Positions 23,695-31,973 of a stretch of 32,852 nucleotides of DNA are shown here, one piece after another. Position 1 is the first letter of the stretch, and every line of letters starts with the position of its first letter. A program made the position numbers and the translations under genes. The stretch lies in the NCBI GenBank assembly GCA_903954045.1, contig CAJBMJ010000442.1:1-32852 (forward strand), written 5' to 3'. The DNA comes from an uncultured beta proteobacterium. GTDB lineage: Bacteria; Pseudomonadota; Gammaproteobacteria; Burkholderiales; Burkholderiaceae_C. A model generated the notes under the pieces. It was not told where the DNA came from and did not search any database. It worked only from the letters and a program-made list of their open reading frames with translations.

Positions 23695-23952
23695 ATGAAA
23701 GAAGGAATTCACCCCAATTACCGTGAAGTGTGCTTCATGGACCTGTCCAACAATTTCAAGTTTGTTACACGTTCTTGCGCCAACACCAAGGAAATGATCA
23801 AGATGGAAGATGGCCGCAATCTGCCTCTCTACAAACTTGACACTTCTAGCGAGTCACATCCTTTTTATACCGGCACACAGAAGTCGGTCGATAACATGGG
23901 CGGCCGTGTAGAGAAATTCCGCAACCGCTTCGGCAAGACCGCTGCGAAGTAA
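23695..23952 (+). CDS. rpmE2: Type B 50S ribosomal protein L31
   Basis: Predicted 85-aa protein beginning [20 protein letters not shown] and ending in a basic tail ([11 protein letters not shown]), with the conserved [14 protein letters not shown] block. It lacks the CXXC zinc motif of type A L31, so it is the zinc-independent form (C-minus paralogue). This form is placed in the large subunit near the central protuberance and bridges to the 30S. In many bacteria it replaces type A under zinc limitation, but some betaproteobacteria have only this form. The start at 23695 matches the family; an in-frame ATG at 23683 is unlikely. It is a single-gene unit with its own promoter and terminator; no Zur box was recognised. 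Confidence 0.95.
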   Translation: MKEGIHPNYREVCFMDLSNNFKFVTRSCANTKEMIKMEDGRNLPLYKLDTSSESHPFYTGTQKSVDNMGGRVEKFRNRFGKTAAK

Positions 23953-23985
23953 TTTGGTATCAGGTATTCACCTGAAATACTCTCA

Positions 23986-24019
23986 AAAGGCAGATCGGAT
24001 TTCCGAACTGCCTTTTTTT
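23986..24019 (+). terminator. Intrinsic terminator of rpmE2
   Basis: AAGGCAG pairs with CTGCCTT, with an inner TCGG-ATTT-CCGA stem, followed by seven T. It lies about 35 bp after the rpmE2 stop. Confidence 0.9.
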
Positions 24020-24042
24020 CTGGCAGAAGTAGCTGACTCCTA

Positions 24043-25746
24043 GTGAACCACCCCAATCCAGCCATCGTTTCAAAAGCGGCTGCCAGACGCCTGCCGCGTT
24101 TGGCTTTGATTTTGCTTTGTGTGGCTTATGTAATTCCGGGATTTATCGGGCGCGATTCCTGGAAAAGCGAGGACATGGCTGCTTTGGGTTTCGCGTGGGA
24201 ACTGCTTCAGGATAACGCGAATTGGTGGGCTCCAAGCCTCATGGGTCTACCCCCCGACAACCCGGCCTTGCTGCCGTACTGGCTGGGTGCATGGAGCATA
24301 AAGCTCACCCAGCCTTGGGTGCACACGGAGTTTGCTGTACGCATTCCGTTTGGGTTGCTTTTGTCGTTGACCCTGGTTTCAACATGGTATGCCGTCTACT
24401 ACCTGGGAAGAAGCCCCAAGGCCCAACCAGTTGCATTTGCCTTTGGTGGCGAGGCCCTGCCAACGGACTATGCGCGGGCCATGGCCGATGGCGGACTGCT
24501 TGCCGTCATCGCTTGTATGGGGCTTGCCCAGCTGTCGCACGAGGCGACACCGGCACTTGCCCAACTTGGGTTTTCGGCTCTGTTTTTCTTTGGGGCTTCT
24601 GCCCTGCCTTATTCCAGAATCCTGCCCTTGTTGGCAATTGGCCTGGGGCTCTTGGGAATGACCCTGTCAGGCGCGCCCGCCATTGCGGGTCTTTGGGCTA
24701 TTGGGGCCGCTCTCATTCACGTCCTGGATCGCTTTGAAATTCGGGAAGATGAAACAAGACTTGGTACCAAAACACTTGAGTCAGGGTTGGTGGTTTTGAT
24801 CGCTTTGGTCTGCGCGCTGGTTGCGCAGCAACTAGATCTTTGGAATTGGAAATTACAGCTTCCAAAAGCCAACTGGGTTGAATGGAGTGGTTTTGGTCAG
24901 CTCCTGATCTGGTTTACCTGGCCAACATGGCCGCTTGCACTCTGGACTCTCTGGCGCTGGCGACACCAGCTTTTCAGTCGACATATAAGCCGCCATTTGA
25001 CATTGCCTCTTTGGCTGTGCCTGGTTGCTGTTGCCGCCACGCTTCTCACAGGATCTTCAGATAGAACACTTCTCCTGGCACTTCCCGCCATGTCAGCGTT
25101 GGCTGCCTTTGCACTCCCTACTTTGAAGCGGCAAGTAGCCGCTTTGATCGATTGGTTTACCCTTTTATTCTTCACTGGTTGTGCCGTCATTATTTGGGTG
25201 ATCTGGATCGCCATGCAAACAGGCATCCCTAGCCAACCCGCAGCAAACGTGGCGCGACTTGCGCCGGGATTTGAAACTAGTTTTTCTGTATTGGCCCTTG
25301 CAATTGCCTTGTGCGCAACCACAGTCTGGGGTTGGCTGGTGCATTGGCGTGTCGGTCGCCATCGGGCTGCTATTTGGAAGAGCCTGGTGCTTCCCGCTGG
25401 TGGGGCGGCACTTTGCTGGTTGCTGCTGATGACACTTTGGATGCCACTTCTCAACTATGCACAGGGTTACAAATTGCTGGTTAACCGCGCATTGGCTCAG
25501 CTCACACCCGTTGGCTGCGTTGAGGTGGTAGGTCTGGGCCAGGGGCAGATAGCTGCTCTGAAGTTTTACGCAGATTTGCAAATGCAACCAATGCAGAACG
25601 AGCCTACCTGCCCATGGTTGATTGCTGAGTTGGGCCCAGATGGAAATGCGCCGTCAACGTTCTCAGTCAATGATTGGAACCTGGTATCTCCAATTCACCA
25701 CCCTACGGACCGAAACCAGTCCCTGTTGCTATTCAAACAAAAGTAG
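24043..25746 (+). CDS. Polytopic GT-C-like (ArnT/PMT-type) membrane glycosyltransferase, putative
   Basis: Predicted 567-aa protein with about 10-12 membrane segments. A first luminal-type loop after TM1 carries GRDSWKSEDM (about 36-45). The Asp/Glu positions and the adjacent WW and GLPPDNPALLPYW stretch resemble the catalytic loop of GT-C enzymes, such as ArnT and protein mannosyltransferases, which move sugars from polyprenyl-phosphate carriers. A soluble C-terminal tail (about 480-567) would be periplasmic. The fold-level match is moderate and the substrate unknown. The start is GTG at 24043, right after the rpmE2 terminator, with a poor ribosome-binding site. It is convergent with sixA, 41 bp away. 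Confidence 0.65.
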   Translation: MNHPNPAIVSKAAARRLPRLALILLCVAYVIPGFIGRDSWKSEDMAALGFAWELLQDNANWWAPSLMGLPPDNPALLPYWLGAWSIKLTQPWVHTEFAVRIPFGLLLSLTLVSTWYAVYYLGRSPKAQPVAFAFGGEALPTDYARAMADGGLLAVIACMGLAQLSHEATPALAQLGFSALFFFGASALPYSRILPLLAIGLGLLGMTLSGAPAIAGLWAIGAALIHVLDRFEIREDETRLGTKTLESGLVVLIALVCALVAQQLDLWNWKLQLPKANWVEWSGFGQLLIWFTWPTWPLALWTLWRWRHQLFSRHISRHLTLPLWLCLVAVAATLLTGSSDRTLLLALPAMSALAAFALPTLKRQVAALIDWFTLLFFTGCAVIIWVIWIAMQTGIPSQPAANVARLAPGFETSFSVLALAIALCATTVWGWLVHWRVGRHRAAIWKSLVLPAGGAALCWLLLMTLWMPLLNYAQGYKLLVNRALAQLTPVGCVEVVGLGQGQIAALKFYADLQMQPMQNEPTCPWLIAELGPDGNAPSTFSVNDWNLVSPIHHPTDRNQSLLLFKQK

Positions 25747-25787
25747 CTCTTTGTTGTGCCAATGTCGACGCTTGACGGCCCGGCAAT

Positions 25788-26249
25788 TTACAGGTGTTCT
25801 GGAGTTTGGACCGTCACAATATTCGTTTGAGCAACTTGATCCCGCTCACGATAGCGAAGCCACCAAATGGCTCCCTTTTTTACAGCGCACTCTCCCTCGC
25901 CAATACCTGTCAATCGTGCGATCACCCTGCCTAAAGTAGGTTGATGGCCTACAACGACATAACAGCCTTTTGCATGCGGCCATTGCACTAGGCTGAGTAA
26001 GTCATCTGCATTGGACAAGGGGGCCAGGGCCGAGCTGGATTTGTATTTCCTTCCCAAAGCCCTTGCTGTTTGATCCGCACGAACTGCCGTACTCGACAGG
26101 ACTTTGGCACCGTCTGGCAATTGACGGTCGAGCCACGCTGCCATACGCGCCGCTTGCTTTTCACCTCTGGGCGTGAGCGTACGCTCCATGTCGTCCCCCA
26201 CAAGTTCCAGGTCGATGGCCTCTGCATGCCGCCACAAAATCAAATCCAT
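25788..26249 (-). CDS. sixA: SixA-type histidine phosphatase
   Basis: Predicted 153-aa member of the histidine phosphatase superfamily, short SixA type. The catalytic motif is a variant RHA (R7, H8) rather than RHG, as usual for SixA. R57 in SSTAVRADQTA and H102 in VVVGHQPTLG complete the phosphate pocket. E. coli SixA removes phosphate from histidine phosphotransfer proteins, including the nitrogen PTS protein NPr. It lies 12 bp downstream of ppk1 in the same direction, a pairing that suggests co-expression under phosphate control. Confidence 0.88.
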   Translation of the reverse strand: MDLILWRHAEAIDLELVGDDMERTLTPRGEKQAARMAAWLDRQLPDGAKVLSSTAVRADQTARALGRKYKSSSALAPLSNADDLLSLVQWPHAKGCYVVVGHQPTLGRVIARLTGIGEGECAVKKGAIWWLRYRERDQVAQTNIVTVQTPEHL

Positions 26250-26261
26250 TTGACAAATTCC

Positions 26262-28346
26262 TTAACGCTGTTGAGATGAAACTCCGTACCGCCGCATGAG
26301 CGCGGCTTGCGCACCGTGTGCACTTTTTCTCCCCAAAGGCTTACACCGCGTGTACACCCCATCGGGGCCAAGATCCCAAGCGTCCACCGAGTCATGCAGG
26401 TAAGCAACCAGGCACTCATCGACCAGACGTTGGCGTTGATCGGCATCCAATACTGGCCAGGCGAGTTCGACCCTGCGAACCATGTTTCGATTCATCCAGT
26501 CGGCACTGGACAAATACAGGCTATCTGCGCTTCCCTCCCTGAAATAAAACACGCGGGAGTGCTCTAGAAAGCGGCCAATGATTGAACGCACCCGAATGTT
26601 GTCCGTTTGACCGGGCAGTTGCGCTGGCAGCATACAGGCGCCACGAACGATGAGGTCGATCTTCACGCCCTGTCGTCCGGCAAGCATCAGGCTTTGGATG
26701 AGTGCTTCGTCTGTCAGCGAATTCATCTTGGCAACAATTCTGCAGTCCTTGCCTTTGGCAGCGGCTTTTCCCAGTTCACCCATTTTTGAAATGAGATTGC
26801 TTTGCAAGTTGAACGGTGCTATCCACATTCTTGACAAGCGAGGCAAACGACTTTGACTGGCCAAGTGAACAAAGACATGCTCCATGTCATTGGTCAGTCC
26901 GATATTGGCAGTCAGGTGGCTGATGTCGGTATAGAGCGCTGCAGTTCGCGGGTTGTAATTGCCGGTGGACAAATGACCGTATCGCTTGAGCGACTTGCCT
27001 TCACGACGGGTAATTAGCATCATTTTGGCGTGCGTTTTCAGGCCTACTACGCCGTACACAACCTGAGCGCCGATGGACTCCAGCATTTCCGCCCAGTTGA
27101 TGTTGGCTTCCTCGTCAAAACGGGCTTTCAACTCCACAACTACCGTAACTTCCTTGCCGCGCCGAACGGCCTCCCGCAACAAGTCCATCAACTCTGAATT
27201 GCTGCCCGTGCGATAAATGGTTTGCTTGATCGCCAGCACATCAGGGTCATTGACAGCTGCGCGAAGAAAAGCCAGAACGCCGTCAAAACTCTCAAACGGC
27301 TGATGAAACACCAAATCGCCTTGTTTGAGTTGATCAAAAATTGAAGAATCTGCTGGAACCTGAATCGAGTGCGATGCCCGGTAAGCAGGAAAGCACAAAT
27401 CCGGCCGATGGGCCAAATCCACCAACTGCGTGAGACGCACCAGATTGACAGGGCCAGCCACCCTGAACAGAGATTCCTTGGGCAATTCAAACTGCTGCAA
27501 AAGAAAGTCGGCAAGAAAATCAGAGCAGCCCGACGAAACCTCAAGTCGAACCGCTTGGCCGAAGTGCCGGTGTACCAAGCCCTGGCGCAAGGCCATGCGA
27601 AGGTTCTTCACATCTTCCTCATCAACCGACAGGTCGGAATGCCGGGTAACCCGGAACTGCGAAAACTGACCTACATGTCGACCCACAAATAGTTCACCCA
27701 AATGGGCGCGAATCACGCTGGAAATTGAAACAAACAAAACCCGTGAGCCGGACACTTTCTCAGGCAATCGAATGAATCGCGGCAGAACACGCGTGACCTT
27801 AACAATTGCAATTTCATTTTCCCGTCCGAAAGCATCTTTGCCTCCCAGTCGTACGATGAAATTGAGTGACTTGTTCGCCACTTGGGGGAAGGGGTGAGAA
27901 GGGTCCAGACCCACTGGAACCAGCAAAGGGCGGACTTCTCTTTCAAAGTACTGCTTGACCCATGTACGTTGAACAGAGTTACGTTCTCCGTGTGAAATAA
28001 CTTTGATTCCCTCTTTTTCGATCGCTGGCATCAATTTGTCGTTGTACAGGTTGTATTGCTTGTCAACCAAGGTTCTGAGGGCCAGCGATAGTTTGTCAAA
28101 TGACGTGACCGAATAGCTACCCTTCTGTTCCCCGGCGAGTTTCGCTGACAGGTGCGGTTCGATTCGCACCTCAAAGAACTCATCCAGATTGGAGGACACA
28201 ATGCACAAATAGCGCAATCGCTCCATCAGGGGCACGTCAGATCTAACGGCCCAATCCAGCACCCGTTCATTGAAAGCCAGAATACTGTGATCGCGGTCTA
28301 ACAGCGCTGGGGGTTTCAAGTGGCTTGATGTCTCCGAAATATTCAT
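26262..28346 (-). CDS. ppk1: Polyphosphate kinase 1
   Basis: Predicted 694-aa protein, the full family length. It makes inorganic polyphosphate from ATP reversibly, acting as a membrane-associated oligomer. Visible hallmarks are the N-terminal LAFNERVLDWA and SSNLDEFFEVR, the phospholipase-D-like core with YGHLSTGNYNPRT (its His, near residue 455, is the autophosphorylated one), and a second conserved region, SSADWMNRN, near the C-terminus. ATG at 28346 (MNISETSS) is preferred over the GTG at 28397, because a Pho box lies directly upstream of the latter and the transcript would begin inside the extended frame. No clear ribosome-binding site is seen. sixA follows in the same operon. Confidence 0.96.
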   Translation of the reverse strand: MNISETSSHLKPPALLDRDHSILAFNERVLDWAVRSDVPLMERLRYLCIVSSNLDEFFEVRIEPHLSAKLAGEQKGSYSVTSFDKLSLALRTLVDKQYNLYNDKLMPAIEKEGIKVISHGERNSVQRTWVKQYFEREVRPLLVPVGLDPSHPFPQVANKSLNFIVRLGGKDAFGRENEIAIVKVTRVLPRFIRLPEKVSGSRVLFVSISSVIRAHLGELFVGRHVGQFSQFRVTRHSDLSVDEEDVKNLRMALRQGLVHRHFGQAVRLEVSSGCSDFLADFLLQQFELPKESLFRVAGPVNLVRLTQLVDLAHRPDLCFPAYRASHSIQVPADSSIFDQLKQGDLVFHQPFESFDGVLAFLRAAVNDPDVLAIKQTIYRTGSNSELMDLLREAVRRGKEVTVVVELKARFDEEANINWAEMLESIGAQVVYGVVGLKTHAKMMLITRREGKSLKRYGHLSTGNYNPRTAALYTDISHLTANIGLTNDMEHVFVHLASQSRLPRLSRMWIAPFNLQSNLISKMGELGKAAAKGKDCRIVAKMNSLTDEALIQSLMLAGRQGVKIDLIVRGACMLPAQLPGQTDNIRVRSIIGRFLEHSRVFYFREGSADSLYLSSADWMNRNMVRRVELAWPVLDADQRQRLVDECLVAYLHDSVDAWDLGPDGVYTRCKPLGRKSAHGAQAALMRRYGVSSQQR

Positions 28347-28403
28347 GTTCAGTCGATTGCTGTTTCGTGTAGTCGGAGTTGCGCACAAATTGTTCACATT
28401 TTC

Positions 28404-28422
28404 AGTGACTGATTTATGACAA
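28404..28422 (-). promoter_or_regulatory. Pho box (PhoB-binding site) upstream of ppk1
   Basis: On the minus strand TTGTCATAAATCAGTCACT matches the PhoB consensus (CTGTCATA-AT-rich-CTGTCAC) at nearly every position. A candidate -10, AACAAT, follows about 9-10 bp downstream, the usual distance when the Pho box replaces the -35. This predicts induction of ppk1-sixA by phosphate starvation. Confidence 0.8.
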
Positions 28423-28631
28423 CACAGTTAAGGGTAGTAGCCCGAGAATAACCCAGCCATAGCCTGGCCACAATGAGGTGTGAGCCTGAGCGGCGGGCGG
28501 CGCTCACGAGAAAATTCAGACACTGTTTGGTCAGATCGAAACCTACAGAGTCGATGTCCTGCGGCTATACCAGAACGGCCCACCCCAGGGCGATCCAAAC
28601 TCCTTCCCGTAGGCTGTCAGATTGCTGGAGC

Positions 28632-30095
28632 TCAGCGACCAGCAGCCTTGCGCTGTGCCCGCTCCACATACCAGTGAGCTGCCTTTTCAGCCAAAGCCTG
28701 CACTCGCCCAACCAGCCCTTGTCCTGGCGCCGTTGTCGCGTGCATATCCATGTCTTGCCCACCCGCCTGGTACATCTGTGCAAACATGTCCAACACTTTC
28801 TGGCGCACCATTCCTCGCATTGGAAGATGACTCATCATTCCATACGTTGCGGCACTGCCCGCGCTGGCCAGCGTCGGATCGGCCTTCACCGTGGCCACCG
28901 CATCTCGCAGGTCTTTCAGGTACTCGTCCACGACCTCCAGATGACCGGCAGTAATCATGGCGTGCAAACCGTCCGGGTTCTGCAGTCGGTTGACCTTCCA
29001 GCCCTTGGCATCCATCTGGTCGCCCACTGCATAAATGTTGACCTCGGGATCACGTGAACCATAGGCCAATAAAGGTCCGCTGGGATCGCCCATGACGTAC
29101 AACTCCGGTATGGCAAGCACACCTTTGCGCATGGTTGTGAACGCCTGGATCGTGCGCCGCGCAAGATCGCGATATCCCGTCTTGCCGAAATACTGCATGG
29201 CCGCCCAGGCAGCAGCGTAGGCACCGCCAGGACGTGTCCCCAGCAACGCAGGGGAAGCAAATACTCCACCTGGCCAGTCTTGTTGCACAAACATCTGGTG
29301 CTTGAGGTAGTCCAAATTACGGTAGGTGATGGTAGAGGCACCCTTGGACGCAAAGCCGTACTTGTGAATGTCTGCAGAGATGGATGTCACCCCCGGCACG
29401 CGGTAGTCCCATAGCGGCAACTTTTGTCCATTCATCTCCATGAAAGGCAGAATGAACCCGCCCACACAGGCGTCAACATGCAACGGCACACGGTTCTTCT
29501 GTGCAATTTCTCCAAACGCCTCGATCGGGTCAATAGTGCCATGCGGGTACTCCGGTGCCGAACCCAGAATCATCACGGTGTTTCGGTTGATCAGGCGCGG
29601 CAGTTTGCGCACATCGGCGCGCAAATCTTTGTCCAGTGGCAACAGACGCACCTTGACATCAAAGTACTCGGACGCTTTGAACCAGGCGACATGGGCTGTG
29701 ACAGGCAATACCATCTCAGGTCGCTTTACGCCTCGCGCACGAGCCATATCGCGGTAGGTTTTGACCGCCAGAAGGCAACTCTCGGTACCACCTGATGTCA
29801 CAACGCCGCATACCTCGGGGGTGCCATGCAGCATCTCCGACACGCCCGTGATGATCTCGGTCTCGAATTGTTTGAGGCTTTTGAAAGCGGTTGGGTTCAG
29901 CCCATTGGCGGATGAAAATGCCTGGTAGGCTTCGGCCTGAAAGGCTGTGTACTCTTCATCCAGGTAGTACACCAGACTCCACAAGCGACCGGATTTGTAG
30001 TCCGGATCGTGCGCGCCATAGGATTGCAGGTCTGCCAGAACATCCGACGTGGCGCGACCCTTGCGTGACAGCGCAGTTTTTTTCATGGTTTTCAT
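28632..30095 (-). CDS. PLP-dependent lyase/decarboxylase, sphingosine-1-phosphate-lyase-like
   Basis: Predicted 487-aa fold-type I PLP enzyme. TSGGTES (100-106) binds the cofactor phosphate, H135 would stack on the ring, D208 (HVDACVGG) contacts the ring nitrogen and K245 (ADIHKYGFASKG) forms the Schiff base. The HKYGF...KG arrangement is closest to sphingosine-1-phosphate lyases, which cleave phosphorylated long-chain bases to an aldehyde and phosphoethanolamine. Glutamate decarboxylase-like enzymes are the alternative. No N-terminal membrane helix is present, unlike the eukaryotic lyase. The ATG at 30095 overlaps the stop of the DedA gene (ATGA), and AGGAAA lies upstream, so translation is coupled to dedA. 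The frame is open further upstream only because it runs antiparallel through dedA in another frame. Confidence 0.88.
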   Translation of the reverse strand: MKTMKKTALSRKGRATSDVLADLQSYGAHDPDYKSGRLWSLVYYLDEEYTAFQAEAYQAFSSANGLNPTAFKSLKQFETEIITGVSEMLHGTPEVCGVVTSGGTESCLLAVKTYRDMARARGVKRPEMVLPVTAHVAWFKASEYFDVKVRLLPLDKDLRADVRKLPRLINRNTVMILGSAPEYPHGTIDPIEAFGEIAQKNRVPLHVDACVGGFILPFMEMNGQKLPLWDYRVPGVTSISADIHKYGFASKGASTITYRNLDYLKHQMFVQQDWPGGVFASPALLGTRPGGAYAAAWAAMQYFGKTGYRDLARRTIQAFTTMRKGVLAIPELYVMGDPSGPLLAYGSRDPEVNIYAVGDQMDAKGWKVNRLQNPDGLHAMITAGHLEVVDEYLKDLRDAVATVKADPTLASAGSAATYGMMSHLPMRGMVRQKVLDMFAQMYQAGGQDMDMHATTAPGQGLVGRVQALAEKAAHWYVERAQRKAAGR

Positions 30096-30706
30096 ACCGA
30101 GTTTCCTTTTGTTAAGCGACGGCGATATAGCCATAGAGCCAAAGCCACCAGCACTGCTGCGGGCACCAGGTAGCTCTGCATTTGCTGCATAGCTGCCAGA
30201 ATTTCCTGCCAACGTCCTCCTACGTAACGAACGCCATAGACCAGTAGAGGCAACTCGACTGCCGCAGCGAGTCCGTCGTATACAAACAAATGCCTGTAGG
30301 GCATGCGTGACATGCCCGCCACCAGAAAAAGCGGTGTGCGAATGCCAGGCAAGAATCGCACCACGAAGATGTACGCCGGACCATAGTGAGTCATGGTTGC
30401 CTGCATGGACTGCAGTCGTTTCTCGGGCAACATGCGCGCGAAAAACTTCCTGCGCAGCAGTTGTGCACCGTAGCGGTACCCCCAATGAAAGATCAGCGCG
30501 TCACCCGCCAGCAAGCCAAACCAGGCCACAACCATCAATGGGCCGGGGTCCATGATCCCTTTCAGGGTAAGGGCCGCTGCTGCCAACAGAACGATGTCTT
30601 CGTTCATGGGCAAGCCAATGCCACAGCCAAATAGCAGGGCAAACATCAGGGCATAGGCCGGAAAGCCCTGCAGTGATTGCAGGACAGGCCAAACGGTATC
30701 CATCAT
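30092..30706 (-). CDS. DedA-family membrane protein
   Basis: Predicted 204-aa inner-membrane protein of the DedA (SNARE-associated/VTT) family. It shows FGCGIGLPMNEDIVLLAAAA (family G..(I/L)P.E..LL.AG-type region with an acidic residue in a membrane segment) and the diagnostic FVVRFLPGIRTPLFLVAGMSRM. Four to five hydrophobic segments are visible and the C-terminus is basic. Members are thought to act as lipid scramblases or flippases; some move undecaprenyl phosphate or phosphatidylethanolamine. GAGGAG lies 9 nt before the ATG at 30706. It is coupled by an ATGA overlap to the S1P-lyase-like gene, which suggests a shared role in lipid handling. A divergent AraC-type regulator is next to it. 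Confidence 0.9.
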   Translation of the reverse strand: MMDTVWPVLQSLQGFPAYALMFALLFGCGIGLPMNEDIVLLAAAALTLKGIMDPGPLMVVAWFGLLAGDALIFHWGYRYGAQLLRRKFFARMLPEKRLQSMQATMTHYGPAYIFVVRFLPGIRTPLFLVAGMSRMPYRHLFVYDGLAAAVELPLLVYGVRYVGGRWQEILAAMQQMQSYLVPAAVLVALALWLYRRRLTKGNSV

Positions 30707-30842
30707 GGGCAAGCTCTCCTCAATATGTGCAGCAAGCATTCGTGGCCTGCCGGTCTCTCAATGCCGAGTTTGTACAAAATTGGGCAAGAAATCTTGACAT
30801 TACCGGACAAACATTTGACTTTTGTGGACAATGGGTAGCTCC

Positions 30843-31844
30843 ATGACAGATCTTATTCGTGCCGCTGCGCTGCAAGGCTTTGACACCGCTTCCCGCAGTG
30901 TTCGTGTGTCTCCACTGGCGCAGTTGCGCAAGGCCGGACTCCCGGTGAACTGCCTTAAGGAGCCAGACACCTTTCTTTCGTACCACGCCTTTATCCGCCT
31001 GCTTGAAGACACAGCGATGGTGGGCCAGTGTTCCGACTTCGGCATGCGCCTGGCACAGCACCAGCAGTCCTATCTGGAAGGGCCACTCACCCTATTGATG
31101 CGCCATGCTTCTAGCTTGAATGAAGCTTTGTCGCTGGGTGCGCAATACGGATATGTGTTCAGTCCGGTGATGCGTGCATCGCTGGTCCCGGTTGCCGAGA
31201 AGCCCGACTTGGTGGACGTGACCATGATCGTCAGTGATGGTGCAGCAGGCGCCTTCGCCCAGACCACGGAATTTGTACTGTTGGGCATCCTGCATGTACT
31301 GCGCTGGCTTACGGATGGTCAGGTTCGCCCGGTACTGCTGCAACTACCACACGCTGCGATCAATACCCCCGAAACCTATTCGCGCTATTTCGCCTGCGAA
31401 TGCCGCTTTGAGACCAGCTTTGCCGCTGTGCGTATGACTCTGGCAGATCTGGCAATGGAGCTACCCGCGCGAAATGCCTTGCTGCTGCAAATGGCGCGAG
31501 GCTACATTGAGCACCGCTATGGCTCGTCGAGGCAACTGTTGTCAGATCGAGTTCGCATTCTGTTGCGTCAGCGCATGGCCATGGGGAGAGTGGTGCAGGC
31601 TGATATTGCCGCAGCGCTGGCCTTACACCCAAAAACCATGCAACGCCGGCTGCTACAGGAAGGCCAACGCTTTGATGCTCTGGTCGATGAGGTGCGGCGT
31701 GAACGCACTTTGGAGCTTTTGGCCCAGCCCACGCGCCCCTCTATGGCCCAAATTGCACTGATGGCGGGCTATTCGGAGCAGTCCGCACTGGCACGCAGCT
31801 GCAAGCGCTGGTTTGGATGCAGCCCCAGTGCGTTACGGCATTAG
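30843..31844 (+). CDS. AraC-family transcriptional regulator
   Basis: Predicted 333-aa regulator. The N-terminal ~200 residues match the Arabinose_bd-type (PF12625-like) sensing domain found in OruR/ArgR-like AraC proteins (LRKAGLP...F..LLEDTA...FGMRLA...G.L..LMRHA.SL.EAL). The C-terminal ~100 residues are the double helix-turn-helix: DIAAALALHPKTMQRRLLQEG and the family signature IALMAGYSEQSALARSCKRWFG. It is transcribed divergently from dedA and the S1P-lyase-like gene, its likely targets, with about 135 bp between. The ATG at 30843 is chosen; the ATG at 30831 is also possible. A TTGACA at 30794 could be part of a promoter in the shared region. Confidence 0.88.
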   Translation: MTDLIRAAALQGFDTASRSVRVSPLAQLRKAGLPVNCLKEPDTFLSYHAFIRLLEDTAMVGQCSDFGMRLAQHQQSYLEGPLTLLMRHASSLNEALSLGAQYGYVFSPVMRASLVPVAEKPDLVDVTMIVSDGAAGAFAQTTEFVLLGILHVLRWLTDGQVRPVLLQLPHAAINTPETYSRYFACECRFETSFAAVRMTLADLAMELPARNALLLQMARGYIEHRYGSSRQLLSDRVRILLRQRMAMGRVVQADIAAALALHPKTMQRRLLQEGQRFDALVDEVRRERTLELLAQPTRPSMAQIALMAGYSEQSALARSCKRWFGCSPSALRH

Positions 31845-31973
31845 GAGTTGGGTAGATGATAGATGCAGTACAACTGCATCAAGCGACGTATCCGCTCTCT
31901 GCCGACCCGGTGGCCACGTGAACATTGGAGTAGCATTCAGGCTATTGCGCCATTCTGGTGCCAAGGCGAACCT

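Noticed and set aside
28473-29057. 194-codon plus-strand frame
   Set aside because: Mostly antisense to the S1P-lyase-like gene, with no ribosome-binding site.
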